Origin: Pegoplata infirma
Lineage: Eukaryota > Arthropoda > Insecta > Diptera > Anthomyiidae
NCBI GenBank assembly: GCA_963921195.1
Contig: OY992540.1
Span: forward strand, 174,315,896 to 174,379,895
Direction of reading: 5' to 3'
Length of the DNA: 64,000 nucleotides
A program made the translations under genes and the position numbers. The notes under the pieces are model-generated. The model saw only the letters and a list, made by a program, of their open reading frames with translations. It did no database searches and was not told the DNA's origin. Below, piece after piece: positions 21,692 through 32,213 of this stretch; position 1 is the first letter of the stretch, and every line of letters starts with the position of its first letter.

Positions 21692-22217
21692 CCCAGTTGG
21701 AAAATGTGTCACTAAGGAAATTTCCACATTGATTCCTTGAGGAAATGTCTTCAGGTTCTGACAAATCATAGGTAATTCTTGATGACATGTCCTAACATTG
21801 TCAGCACTGAATGTTTGCTTTAAGAGTGTGGACAATTCCTCTAAGTTAGGTGTGGGACTAATAAACTGGAGGTTACAGGTTCAAATCCAGTTGGGACTAA
21901 AAAAGGCGAAAAGTTTTTTCTAAATATGAGAAATATAATTTATAAAGGAAAATTTATAAAAGTAGAAACAAAGGGAAATACGAAATTTTTTTGTATTTTC
22001 GCATGACCTACGTCAGACATTTCCCCAAAGAAGTCTTAGGAGATATGTCCCCAGAAGGTCAGCCCTGACCACTGCTGACTTTGAGTGAGGACATTGTGAA
22101 AATTTGTATGAAAATGTCCTCAACCCAGTGCAAAGAGATGTCTTGTGGATGTCAGCAGTGACTCTGACATGTCACCGCTCCGTCACTAAGAATGGGTTGA
22201 GGACGTTGCCAACTGGG
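21692..22217. mobile_element. Inverted-repeat element, CCCAGTTGG ends, with tRNA-like B box
   Basis: CCCAGTTGGAAAATGTG (21692) and CCAACTGGG ending at 22217 are inverted ends. Both halves share blocks such as GAAATGTCTTC/GAGGACATT. Near the middle (about 21862-21900) is GGTTCAAATCC, a perfect match to the Pol III B-box consensus, inside a T-arm-like fold with four of five pairs. The body otherwise does not look like a tRNA. No target duplication is clear. Confidence 0.5.
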
Positions 22218-22560
22218 AATCAATTTTATAAAATTGTCTCACTGATTATCCTTCAAATTTATAAAAGTTAAAAGAGGCTTATAAGAGGTTTATAAAACAC
22301 ATTTTTTGTTTAGTAAACCTGTTATAAACGCTTTTTTTGTTTTTGAATTTGGACGTATGTCTTTACGGCATAAATATATTTGGTAAAGTTTGAAGAAATA
22401 TTTTTTTTTATTAAAAAAATTTTTTTTTTAATTATTTATTTTTTGAAAAATGTTGTATTTTTTATTAATTTTAAAGTTATTACTTTTTTAATTTATACAA
22501 TTAAAAATTTTAATTGGTTTCCAAATTTTTTTTAATTAAATTTTTAATTTATATAATTAT
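22218..22560. other. AT-rich non-coding sequence
   Basis: Short direct repeats of TTATAAAA and AATTTTTTTT occur. Nothing else is recognised. Confidence 0.45.
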
Positions 22561-23206
22561 TTTTATACCCTCCACTTAGTGATAGAGGGTATATATAAGT
22601 TTGTCATTCCGTTTGTAACTCATCGAAATATCGGTCTGGGACCCCATAAAGTATATATATTCATGATGCCCGATCGATTTTAAGACATTCTAGCGATGTC
22701 CGTCTGTCCGTCTGTCCGTCTGTCCGTCTGTCCGTCTGTCTGTCTGTCTGTGGAAAATGCTGTAGCGGACAAAATATTGCACAGATATGACTGAAACTTA
22801 ACATATTTATTGGAAGTTCTCCCGAGAAGTTTGGTATTGCATTTGAGCAATATCGGTTCAGCGGTTCAAAAGTTATGAACGAAAATGTAAGCACACCTCA
22901 AAAATTTCAGTGCATTCAACATAACCTAAAAATACAAAATGCTTTAATTCGGTTTCTGGTTGACATATGTGAACATAATTGAACACCAAATGGTATCTAA
23001 ACAAGTACGAACATATTTTTTACAAAAAAAAAAAAATCGCGGATTTTTTTTTTACCAAAATTTTTTTTCGCGGAAATTTTTTTTTTAAATTTTTTTTTTT
23101 TTCAAAAGTAATTTCCTTTTAAATAAAGTTTTTTGCAATAATCTTTTTGAAATTGTGGAGGGTATCACTACATTCGGCAAGGCCGAATTTAACTTTTTTA
23201 CTTGTT
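22561..23206 (+). mobile_element. mini-me/Helitron-like element, complete-looking
   Basis: The start is TTTTATACCCTCCACTTAGT, whose CCCTC..GAGGG arms make a hairpin. GTCATTCCGTTTGTAACTCA, CCCATAAAGTATATATATTC, a short core and a GTCC/GTCT microsatellite at about 22697-22752 follow. The end has GTGGAGGGTATCACTACA, the hairpin ATTCGGCAAGGCCGAAT and TTTTTTACTTG. The minus-strand copy at 52405-53014 matches nearly base for base, so both are fairly young. Confidence 0.75.
22697..22752 (+). repeat. GTCC/GTCT (GTCY) microsatellite
   Basis: About thirteen consecutive GTCY tetramers lie directly downstream of the mini-me core, the expected place for this family's proto-microsatellite. Confidence 0.85.
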
Positions 23207-24537
23207 TTTTTTTAATTTTAATTAATTTTTTTAATTAATAGTATAAAGTTTTTAATTAAATAAGATTAAATATAATCTGAAGATTATTATAACTGGATAA
23301 TATGAAACTAGTAAGAAACAAACCAGGATGTCTAAATTTTTAGAAAAATTAAAGTTTTTCTTTCACACTTTTCTCAATTCAAAACCATATATAATAAATA
23401 AATATCCATTTATTCATAATTAATGACATACAAATACTTTTAATTTATATGCACATTTTAGTGATTGGTCCGGACTTAATTAATTTTTTAATTAAATCTA
23501 CGAATTTTTTAATTAAACATTTTTTTATTTTTTTTTTCTGTGTGGAGATAGTAAGTGAATAGAAAGAGAGAATTAATTCAATTACTTTAATTCAGAATTA
23601 ATAAATTGAATTAAGGAATTAAATCTTCAAAGATCTGTAATATACAAATTTGATGCTAACTTTTGCTTTTGTTTCTTTTTAGCATTTCCAGTTATCAGTT
23701 AAGGACTGTACTAAATTTTTGAATCCATATGCGTTACTATCCATGATTTTGTGATTTATTTTTATAAACGACAGTGTGTGTGTGTTAGTGTTTTTTTTTA
23801 CAGTCTCCACGCATATGGATCCCATAAAGTCCGCAGCATCGTTTTATTATGTTGTTTTAACAAACACATCTCTTACTAAAGATTCCCCTTGGCGGCCGAA
23901 TGAACCACCACTACTTCTTCTGGTGGTACTACTGCAGCAAGTGTGAGTGTTGTTGGCATTGACATTGACATGGTTGCTGCTTGCTTGTCTATTCTGTTTA
24001 CTTTTCCTTAGCATGTCAGCTTCTTTATTTATCCCCGGACAACATATTAAAAATAAAGATCTTCTACATACAACATACATTTTATGGATGTATGTAGTAA
24101 GTAGAACTGTTTCAGAATATGTATCATCAATTCATGCATTTTAAAACATGCATATGAATGTAGAATCTTACGTCCATCCAGCCATTTCGAGCACATTAAT
24201 ATTGTTGTATGATTGTCATTGCAGAGGGTGGCTATTTTTAGTGTCCGCTTTTATGTTTTGTCCCTGCAAAGAAATTGTTTTATTTCATATTTTTATTTTT
24301 TTTTTGTATTTTAAAATGTAAATTTTTGTTTGAGAACTTTTAGTATTTTAAAAATAACGGAAATTTTATGTACACTGTGGTAGCAACGAAGTTTCTGCTT
24401 AGGATTTTTATCATCTCACAGGCGGAATATTGTACTACATGGTCTTGAACTGATGTGGAAAAATTTGAGTCAAACCGGATATCATTATCCCGTGCACCTT
24501 TGCTGTCAAAGTTTTCATACATGCAATTTTTAATCGA
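23207..24537. other. AT-rich, then unique-looking host sequence
   Basis: 23207-23680 is low-complexity TTAATT. From about 23700 to 24340 the base composition is more even and no repeat is recognised. The part at 23860-24000 has CACCACTACTTCTTCTGGTG-type sequence with an open minus-strand frame of 77 codons (23847-24080) lacking any domain. This may be genuine host non-coding or exon-edge sequence. I see no splice or codon evidence strong enough to call a gene. Confidence 0.3.
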
Positions 24538-24622
24538 ACAAGGAAGTATTCCAACCGTTATGAACCGATTTGCCTGAAACTTATAAAATACATATAAAAG
24601 AGAAAGTTTTAAGGTTGGGGTG

Positions 24623-25978
24623 GGAAAGTTGTTACAAGGGGAACTCCACAAGGGGGAGTGATCCTCCTCTTCTGTGGGTGTAATCCAGGTTGGTAATTAT
24701 GTAACTTGATAGTCGTCAATCGTATCGTTTCCATCGTTATTCCATTACCATATAGTGTCATTTTATAGTAATAGAATAATGAACTAATGATGACGATTAT
24801 CAAGTTTCATAATTAGCGCCCTGGACTCAAAGCTTTCCTGGAAATGAAGTACAGAGGAAGGATGAAAATTTGTTACGTGCTTTTTAAACCTGCAGAAGAA
24901 CTTTCGGAAGAAGGTGGAGTCTAAAACCGTATATTATCCACTGGATATATTGTGCGATAATTAGACCAATACTTACCTATGGTGCCCTTGTATGGTGGAG
25001 AGCAGTGGTTTAGAATTCATATATCTGCAATCTCCAGAAGTGATATTAAGCATTTAGCCAGCGGTTATTTATGTCAAGTGCGCAGCAGCAAAGCCGGCTC
25101 TCAGGTTAAGAAAGTCGCAAATACTTAAGCAACGCTGTCCCCAAAAGCGTCGACCATATTAAGTACGGATAAGCGTAGTGTTTTCTGGCTGAGGTACTTG
25201 CAGTTGATAAGGCCGCGCAGATTATTGTGAACAGGGACCTTCGTCCTTGCGTCATTAACATTTTCGTGGATAGTCTTGCAGGTCTGGAAGCCTAAGAATT
25301 AAACACTGTAAAATCGGGAATAGTTAGGAATTGTATACAATCAGTCAGCATACAATCAAGGGGTTGCTGGGAACGAGTTGGCTTATGGTTGTGCGAGAAA
25401 TTGACTTTGAATCGGTGGGGGAACATGTAGAACCTGGCATCTCGGTTCCTATAGTGGAATTGATAAACAAAATTTATGGGATATCTGAGAATAGAATGAA
25501 GGATAGGTGGATATCACTGACTACGTGCAGGATATCGCGAACCCTGTGGCCACTGCCAAATCCTAAGAGAATAAAAAGTCTTGTTACTTTTGGAAAAGGT
25601 GAGCCTATTAGTAAGAGTACTTACAGAATACTGTATATTTGCCCAGTTGGCCGTGTGTATGGGAATTTCTGATAGGGACTATTACAGAAGTTGTGGGGAA
25701 GTGGAGGAGGAGGAATCATTGAAGCACTTGTTATGTGAATATCCGGTTCTAATCAAAAGCCGCTTTAAGCATTTTGGGTAAAGATTTTTCTATGACCTGG
25801 ATTGCCTAAATGGTGTCTCATTGACGTCTATAGCAGAATACCTTAGAGAATCGAGGTGGTTTAAGAAGTAGAACTTTGTATCAGAGGGGAAGTAGGAAAA
25901 TAAAATAAAGGGAATCACAATGGGTCTTATTACCTCCGAGTGAATTCGACAAATGTCGAACGCCAATCCAACCTAACC
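24623..25978 (+). pseudogene. Decayed LOA-like LINE copy (partial RT, RNase H, 3' end)
   Basis: This is a second copy of the LINE at 34292-39678. It opens in the RT block that encodes GTPQGG (24632 onward, as at 37830) and loses the sequence up to the LDSKLSW block. It resumes with CTGGACTCAAAGCTTTCCTG near 24820. It passes through degraded RNase H and the zinc-like C-terminal block (CRSCGEVEEEESLKHLLCEY in one frame near 25690) and ends in the family's AATCCAACCTAACCTAA tail at about 25978. Many frameshifts and deletions, plus a nested palindromic MITE (24693-24818), show it is dead. Open frames at 25331-25672 and 25581-25781 are fragments of it. Confidence 0.8.
24693..24818. mobile_element. 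Small palindromic MITE inside the LINE copy
   Basis: TAATTATGTAACTTGATAGT at about 24694 pairs with ATTATCAAGTTTCATAATTA at about 24816, with the GTCGTCA/TGACGA block continuing the arms. The intact LINE lacks it. It is a hairpin of about 125 bp. The flanks CCAGG.. and ..CCTGG are not enough to define a target duplication. Confidence 0.55.
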
Positions 25979-26349
25979 TAAAGGTAGGGCTGTCTCGGTT
26001 TATCAGCCATATCAGTGTTTAAAAATTTCGTTGCCCTTATGAAACAATGTGGACCTTCGGAAAAATTCCGATAACTCCCAACTAACAGAAATATCACCTA
26101 GAGCAGCAGTGCCCAACAAGAGAATTTTTTTTGTTTTTTACGCTCTCTGTTGTTAGTTTCGTTGTCGTTCATATTGTGTGTGTGTGTCTTCATTGATCTT
26201 TAACAAGTGTTTGGACACCATTGACCTAGAGTAAAAAAACGTGTCGACTTAAATCGTAGGTCTATCTATGTCTTCACATAAAAAATATTTAACGAAGTCA
26301 AATTTTCACAAGTTAAACTATGTAAACTGGGATTAATTCAGAAAAGCCC

Positions 26350-26660
26350 TTTCCCAATAAACCAAACGATACCGTTATGATATCGAAGCAATATCGTTTA
26401 GGTGATATTCATTATTATAAGTGATATTCGTCTCTTATACGAAAACGATAGTGTTTTCGTTCTAAAGTGTACCTTTCCTTATGATATCGTTTTCCAATGA
26501 AGAAGTGATACCGTTTTCGCTATCGGTAAAACGATAGTAAAGTCCCTTACACCAGTTTAGTATCGAAAATATATCGTTATTCCAGGCGATTACGATATCA
26601 TTAGCGATAGCGTTATTGATATTGTTAGCGATTTTTTTAGTGATATCGTTATTAATTATA
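26350..26660. repeat. Cluster of GATATCGTT / ACGATATC motifs
   Basis: More than a dozen ATCGTT, GATATC and CGATA motifs occur in both orientations within about 300 bp. The layout resembles the subterminal repeat fields of hAT-like elements and the CGGTATCGGTA fields at 29640-29815 and 40290-40440. Clear terminal inverted repeats were not found. Confidence 0.4.
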
Positions 26661-27343
26661 TTATTATTATTTTTTGCAAAAAAAATAATACAAATTTTTT
26701 ATTTTAATTAAAATTTTATTAAAATTTTATTTTATATTCATATTTTTTTTTACATATGTATATGTACTTAAAATCTACATTTATTTATAAAAAATTCACA
26801 CATAACGTAACACTAATATCTTTTTCTTCCAACCTGACAAAAAAAGAACTTACAAATTCTCAACTCCATTGAAATTAGGTCCAAACATATACTCCCTTTA
26901 TCACCAATTGGTCTTCGATTGTAAATACATACATAGGTTTTTTTTCAATTTATTGGCATCATTTGTATTCAAAATGTAATTGCGTTGCACGGTGCGTTTG
27001 ATACAATTTGCTGTCCATTCTGCATTAACGTTGTTTATCACAAAATATTTAGCTTCACGAAATTGGTGATGCTTGTTTGTCTTTTTAATTTGTTTATTTA
27101 TTTAAAATAAATTATTCTTGATTTTTCTTGACAATTTAGTGGGAAATGGTCTAAAATTTAATTTTAGCTTGACAAATGACATTTTGGCTTGATTCTTGAC
27201 ACATACTAAAAAAGCTTGACAATCAAGACAAATCAAGCCCGTCTGGCAACCCTAATTAGCATAGTTACTACTGTGAAACTGCAGTGATAAAGGACGAAAG
27301 TAACGAGTTAGACGTTGAGGAACATTGAATGTTATGTTATTAA
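26661..27343. other. Non-coding sequence, nothing recognised
   Basis: AT-rich and unique-looking, with short repeats of CTTGACAAATGACA/CTTGATTCTTGACA near 27120-27230 only. Confidence 0.4.
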
Positions 27344-27878
27344 TAGGGATGAGATTTCCATGCAAATGTATGTTTTTTGTAGATAGCCTAAAAGCGGTAT
27401 CGACCAATTATCTTTCCGAATCAAGACATTTCCGTTAAAATGGCATCGATTTGTTTTTGCATATTTTGGTAAAAATGCATATTTTTGCATATTTTGATTT
27501 TAAATGCATATTTTGTGCATATTTGTAACTTTTAAGTGCATATTTTGACATAAATTAGCAAAAACACAAATTGAAATTTATTTTTTTCAAAAACTATTTT
27601 AAATTTTAAAAATTTATTTTGAAAATAAAAATAAATATTTTTTTTCCCCTTTTTTTATAGATTTTCCTTAGTTTCTAAAAAAATCTTGCGGTTTTAAGTA
27701 AATGTTACTATTTAAAGCCGGCGTTATTTTTTGCTTTTTAAAAAGTTTTTCTTATGAAAACATTTTTTTTTTTGTGCACATTTTATTTTTTAGAGCGTAT
27801 TTTAAGGTTTTTTAGTGCATATTTTGAATTTTTTAGCGCATATTTTCGATTTTTTAGTGCATGAAAATCTCATCCCTA
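27344..27878. mobile_element. hAT-like MITE, TAGGGATGAGATTTCCATGC ends
   Basis: TAGGGATGAGATTTCCATGC (27344) and GCATGAAAATCTCATCCCTA (27878) are inverted ends. The 8-bp duplication GTTATTAA (27336-27343 and 27879-27886) is perfect and fits nTnnnnAn. Many TGCATATTTT motifs fill the subterminal regions, as in the element at 10247-11280. The two are probably driven by the same kind of transposase. It is 535 bp and non-coding. Confidence 0.85.
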
Positions 27879-28489
27879 GTTATTAATGTATTAATATGAT
27901 AAGTATTTTTCATATTGTGTTTTGCTAACTTGTTTTAAATTAATGCTAAAATGGTCCGAGTTTTTTTTTAACACTGTTTTCAAATTTCCAACTTCAACAC
28001 AGAACAAAAAGTTTTTAATAACTGCTTTTTTTTTTTATTATAAAAATCAAAAAATAAAAGTTATTGCAAATTTTAACACGGGACATCTCTAGAAGTCATT
28101 TCATATATAAAATACTTAGTTTTGACAACATTCGTTTAATGATTTTTTTTAAACAAAAAGACACATACTTATAACTGCTATATTTGATCTTTGGTTTTAT
28201 GCGCCTAAAAAATCATTAAAAACTATAAAATTATGCACTAAAATGTATTAAAATTAATATAAAAATATCTAATTTTTATTATTAAAAAAATTTTCAGACA
28301 TTTAAAATATTTTTTTGGATTTTTTTTTAATATTTTTTTTAATATTTTTTACTTTGTTAGCTTATTAACAAAAAAAATATCATTTTGGTCAGACGAATAT
28401 TACGGTTTGAAAGTTGACATTGAAAAATAACACCGCTCTACAAATCTGAGGTTTGTCGCTGCGTTTTGGATGAAACCAAAAAAAGTTGA

Positions 28490-29515
28490 TAGAGTTTGGT
28501 GCCCCGATTCCAAAACGGTCACTCAAATTTTTCTATCACGTCACAATTTTGAGAAAATCGCGGTTAAAGTGTCAAAAAATGCACATTTTGACCATTTTTG
28601 AACGCCTATAAAATAAGATCCTGACATGCAAATGACTTGGTATCTAGCTCATTCGAAAGTGTGTAATTTTCTCTTTCAGACAAGATCAAAACTTCTTGGA
28701 ATTTAATTTTCTAAAATGGTAAAAAAATCATAACCCTCAAATGCTTTAAATATAAAATTTACGTATGAATTTGTATGGAAATTTGTCAAAAAACAATTGC
28801 GGTTTTCACAGTAACGATTAAATTTGACTTTTTTAGTTGGGTATTTTGCAAATTTGCCATTTTACTAAACGTCAAGTATTTGCCACCATTTTTTTCTTTA
28901 TATATCGTGAGCGCACTTTTCGTTAATAATTTGCACAAAATAACTTTAATTAACTTTTTACATTCACAATTTTAAAATAAACACAAAAAATGTGTATGTT
29001 TCTTTTTGTATAAATGTTTTTGTTGCCGTGTTCGAAATTTCAGCACTAACAATCAAAGCTGTTGTCATGTTTATGTTTTTTTTATTTGCACATTGGCATT
29101 TTGTTTTTAGACACGGTTTGAGTTGGGCATTTTAAGAAAAATATGCCACATTCAAATTGGCACTTTTTTTGACGTTTGGCACATTTGCCAAATACCAAAC
29201 TAAAAAAGGCAAATTTAATCGTCACTGTGAAAACCCTAACTGTGTAAATAAAGTAAATATTGAAAAAATGGAAGGTTTTTTGCTAATGATTTTTTTACCA
29301 TTTTAGAAAATTAAATTTTTAGAAAATTTTATCTTATCTTTAAGAGAAAATTACAGGCTTTCGAATGAGCTTGATACCAAGTCATTTGCATGTCAGGATA
29401 TTATTTTATAAGCTTTTAAAAAGGGTCAAAAATTTAATTTTTCGGCACTTTAATCGCGAATTACTCAAAATCCTGACGTGATAGACAAATTTGGGCTCCG
29501 GATTTGGAATCAGCC
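28490..29515. repeat. Palindromic fold-back with a nested MITE at its centre
   Basis: The left arm (about 28490-28780) and right arm (about 29245-29515) are complementary over GATCCTGACATGCAAATGAC / CATTTGCATGTCAGGAT, CATTCGAAAG / CTTTCGAATG and ACCATTTTAGAAAATTAAAT. A smaller palindrome (28801-29231) occupies the centre. The outer termini are not sharp, so no duplication could be identified. Confidence 0.55.
28801..29231. mobile_element. MITE, GGTTTTCACAGTNACGATTA ends
   Basis: CGGTTTTCACAGTAACGATT at 28800 and AATCGTCACTGTGAAAACC ending at 29231 are inverted ends. They continue inward as TAAATTTG and CAAATTTA, then TTTGCAAATTTGCC and GGCACATTTGCC. The flanks resemble each other weakly (AACAATTG and TAACTGTG). 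A 66-codon frame at 28775-28975 is not a gene. Confidence 0.6.
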
Positions 29516-29519
29516 CAAC

Positions 29520-30690
29520 AGACACTATCTAAATTACTAACCAGAATCCAATACACATTTTCTTGTTGAGCTGTGTAATTTGAGTCCTGTTGGGCAGCAA
29601 ATTAAAGGTAAAACCAGAGACTAAACTGTTGAGATGAAATTTATCAATGTTGGCAATCGATACCTTTTCAATACTGGTATCCGTTTCAAAAACCCTTTAA
29701 ATTGAATATCGGTACCAATACCGAAGCCCAGTTTTGGTATCGGATACCGGTATCCAAAAACCTTTTCCTTCGGTACCGGTACCGGTATTGAAACGGGTTT
29801 TCTTAAAAAACCATGTTTAAAAAAAAATATATATATTTTTTATAAAAATGAAAAATCGCTTGATTAATAGATTTTAATTTGCGTCGAAAGCACAGTTTTT
29901 TTCTTTGGTTTTCGTAAAAGTATTCATTTATTAACTTAAAAAGGGCTTTCTACTCAAATTAATTTTGGGCACTATTCATTGTAGAGTAGGCCGTATCGAT
30001 TTTTACTTTTATTTTTTGTTTCTATTGGATGTCAAAATGACTCCATAAAACTTTCGTGAAAATCAAAAGTTTCCTACCCCCAAAAATCACATATTTCATT
30101 TGGAAAAATAGGTCTTCCCTGTCTAGACAATATCACAAGCAAAAATATTGCAGAATTTTTTTTTTGCGAATTATGAGACTTTTAAACATAGTACTCATAT
30201 CGATTTCCCGGGAAAAATCTGTCAAATTCCATATAAAAAAACATTGGCAACGCGAAATCGTAACTTCATTAGCGATTTCTCCGAGTTAAGCCACTTTAAT
30301 AAATTATGCTATGGTGAAAAACCTATCGCTGGAACTCCAAATGCCTCCTCCGAAGTCTCGTAAAAATTAACAAATAAAATTTGGGCACCCACATCGCGGA
30401 TATAGTAAAAATGTCCAAAAAATCCATACTTCAACAGCGATGCAGTAGTATAAGGAAATTATTGTCTCTCACGAAATCTCTATGGAGTCATTTTGACTCC
30501 CAATAGAAACTTTCTTCTAACTATGGAGGCGAATTTGGTTAAACAAAAATTTTTATTTTAAAAAATAAGCATCTGTGGACCAAAATCGCTGTTTTGAAAT
30601 TGTTTCAAATTTTAATTGCTGGTTGCCGAATGAAGATGCTCTTGCAAAAAATTTTCTTAATTTTTCCCACAATCAGCTTTTCTGTGGCCA
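29520..30690. other. Non-coding; CGGTATCGGTA motif field at 29640-29815
   Basis: The first part has GGTATCGG/CCGGTATC repeats like those at 40290-40440. GTTGGCAATCGATACC (29648) and GTTTCGATTGACAAC (40426) could be opposite ends of one old element that later received the 30692-40157 fold-back, but no target duplication supports this. The remainder shows no recognisable content. Confidence 0.35.
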
Positions 30691-31235
30691 TTAGGGTGCA
30701 CCAAAAAAACGAAGTTGTTAGATATTGACCGGGCCCCCCATAGAAATGTGCATTTAGGGGTAAAAACATGTCTTACAAAATTTTAGGAAAATCGGATATG
30801 GGTAAGACCTGCCGCATCGGCCCTGAAGTTTGAAAATCGAATTACAAGGGGAAAATATGACTTTTTATCCATTTTCTCAATTTTTTCGATATTTTGAGTT
30901 AAGTTTGAATTCAAATGGGATTTGGAGTAAAATTTCTATCGAATAAGGTATTAAAAACAAAAATCGGTTGAAAATCAGCCAAGTTATTACAACTTCCCCA
31001 GGCAACTAACGTGTTTCAGACCATTTAATCAAGGGATTCGAGCCCCATTTTTGAAATTTATTGAAATTATCTACTGTAACAACATTTTTTTATTCTTCAA
31101 GTCCCAATGTACTAAGAAGATAAATATTTTTCATATTGCGTTTTGCTAACTTGTTTAAAATAAATGCTAAAGTGGTCTGAATTATTCAACACTATTTTCA
31201 AATCTCCAATTTTAAATTTTTATTTTTTTTGTTAA

Positions 31236-32199
31236 AGAAATTTAAAAAAATCGACTATTGGAGTTTGAGGATTTGTTAAGCACATATAAAAGAATAAAAA
31301 CCCCAAAAATTGTAGGCTTTGCTGTTTTCATTTGGTTATTACAGTGATGTAATTTCGGCGGATTTCGGGAAAGTAGTGATTTTTGGCACTTTTTTTGCTT
31401 TTATTTATTTTTTTTTTTGGTTTTTTTTACAAACTTCATATGTTTTGGACCGAATTATATCAACACGAGATAGAATACTTCAATTCGCAATTTAAGACCA
31501 AAATTGAGAAATTAAAAATTGCCCCTACTAAAGGTCAAATTTTAGAAGATTTTGAGTTTTAAAACATTAACAGATTTTCTGAGTGGAAATATATGAAACT
31601 ACTTGATATCATTTTAAAAGGTTTTAACATATGTCTTTTTATTAAAATTAAGAATATTAACCCTTTAGTGCTGATGGGGCCTATTCGACCCTTTGAACAA
31701 AGTACACTTACATTATCTCCATTAAATGAAAAAAATTATGGGCCCCAACAGCACTTAAGGGTTAAATTTCTAAATTTTAATTATTTGCCATTTAGTTTAG
31801 ACCAATTAAAATAACATCAAGTAGATTCAGCAAAATCCGCCCAGCAAATCTGTTAATGTTTAAAAATTCAAAATTTTCTAAAATTTGACCTTTGACCCTT
31901 AACAGGGGCAATTTTTTATACCTCAATTTTGCCCTAATTTTTCGAATTGAAGTATTCTATCTCGTGTTGATATAATTCGGTCCAAAACATATGAAGTTTG
32001 TAAAAAAAACCAAAAAAAATAAATAAAAGCAAAAAAAGTGAAAAATCACTACTTTCCCGAAATCCGCCGAAATTACATTACTGTAATAGCCAAATGAAAA
32101 CAGCAAACCCTACAATTTTTGGGGGTTTTATTCCTTTATATGTGTTTAACAAATCCTTAAACTCCAATAGCCGATTTTTTAAAATTTCTTTCCCGAGTA
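31236..32199. mobile_element. Palindromic MITE nested in the hAT fold-back
   Basis: Arms of about 330 bp, 31236-31570 and 31860-32199, are complementary. Shared blocks include GACTATTGGAGTTT / AAACTCCAATAGCC, GGCGGATTTCGGGAAAGTAG and TCTATCTCGTGTTGATATAA. Comparison with the outer fold-back's right arm (GGGTTAAC near 34200) shows the uninterrupted site and fixes the insertion. A 73-codon frame in the loop is not a recognisable gene. Confidence 0.65.
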
Positions 32200-32213
32200 A
32201 AAATGTTTATATG

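Larger units (their letters stand above)
24538..26330 (+). mobile_element. Harbinger-like MITE copy split by a LINE fragment
   Basis: CAAGGAAGTATTCCAACCGT (24538) followed by TATGAACCGATTTGCCTGAA and TTTTAAGGTTGGGGTG matches the start of the element at 45010-45596. The match resumes at about 25985 with GGGCTGTCTCGG, GCCATATCAGTGTTT, AAAATTTCGTTG and ATTTAACGAAGTCAAA. Between the two halves lies the LINE copy 24623-25978. The right end is lost. AAGGTTGGGGTG and AAGGTAGGGCTG on either side may be the LINE's target duplication. Confidence 0.6.

Noticed and set aside
21845..21915. tRNA gene
   Set aside because: Only the T-arm-like part fits; the acceptor, D-arm and anticodon stems do not form.
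23847..24144. Overlapping open frames of 65-77 codons as a host exon
   Set aside because: No recognisable domain, frames open on both strands, and no splice-site evidence that I can defend.
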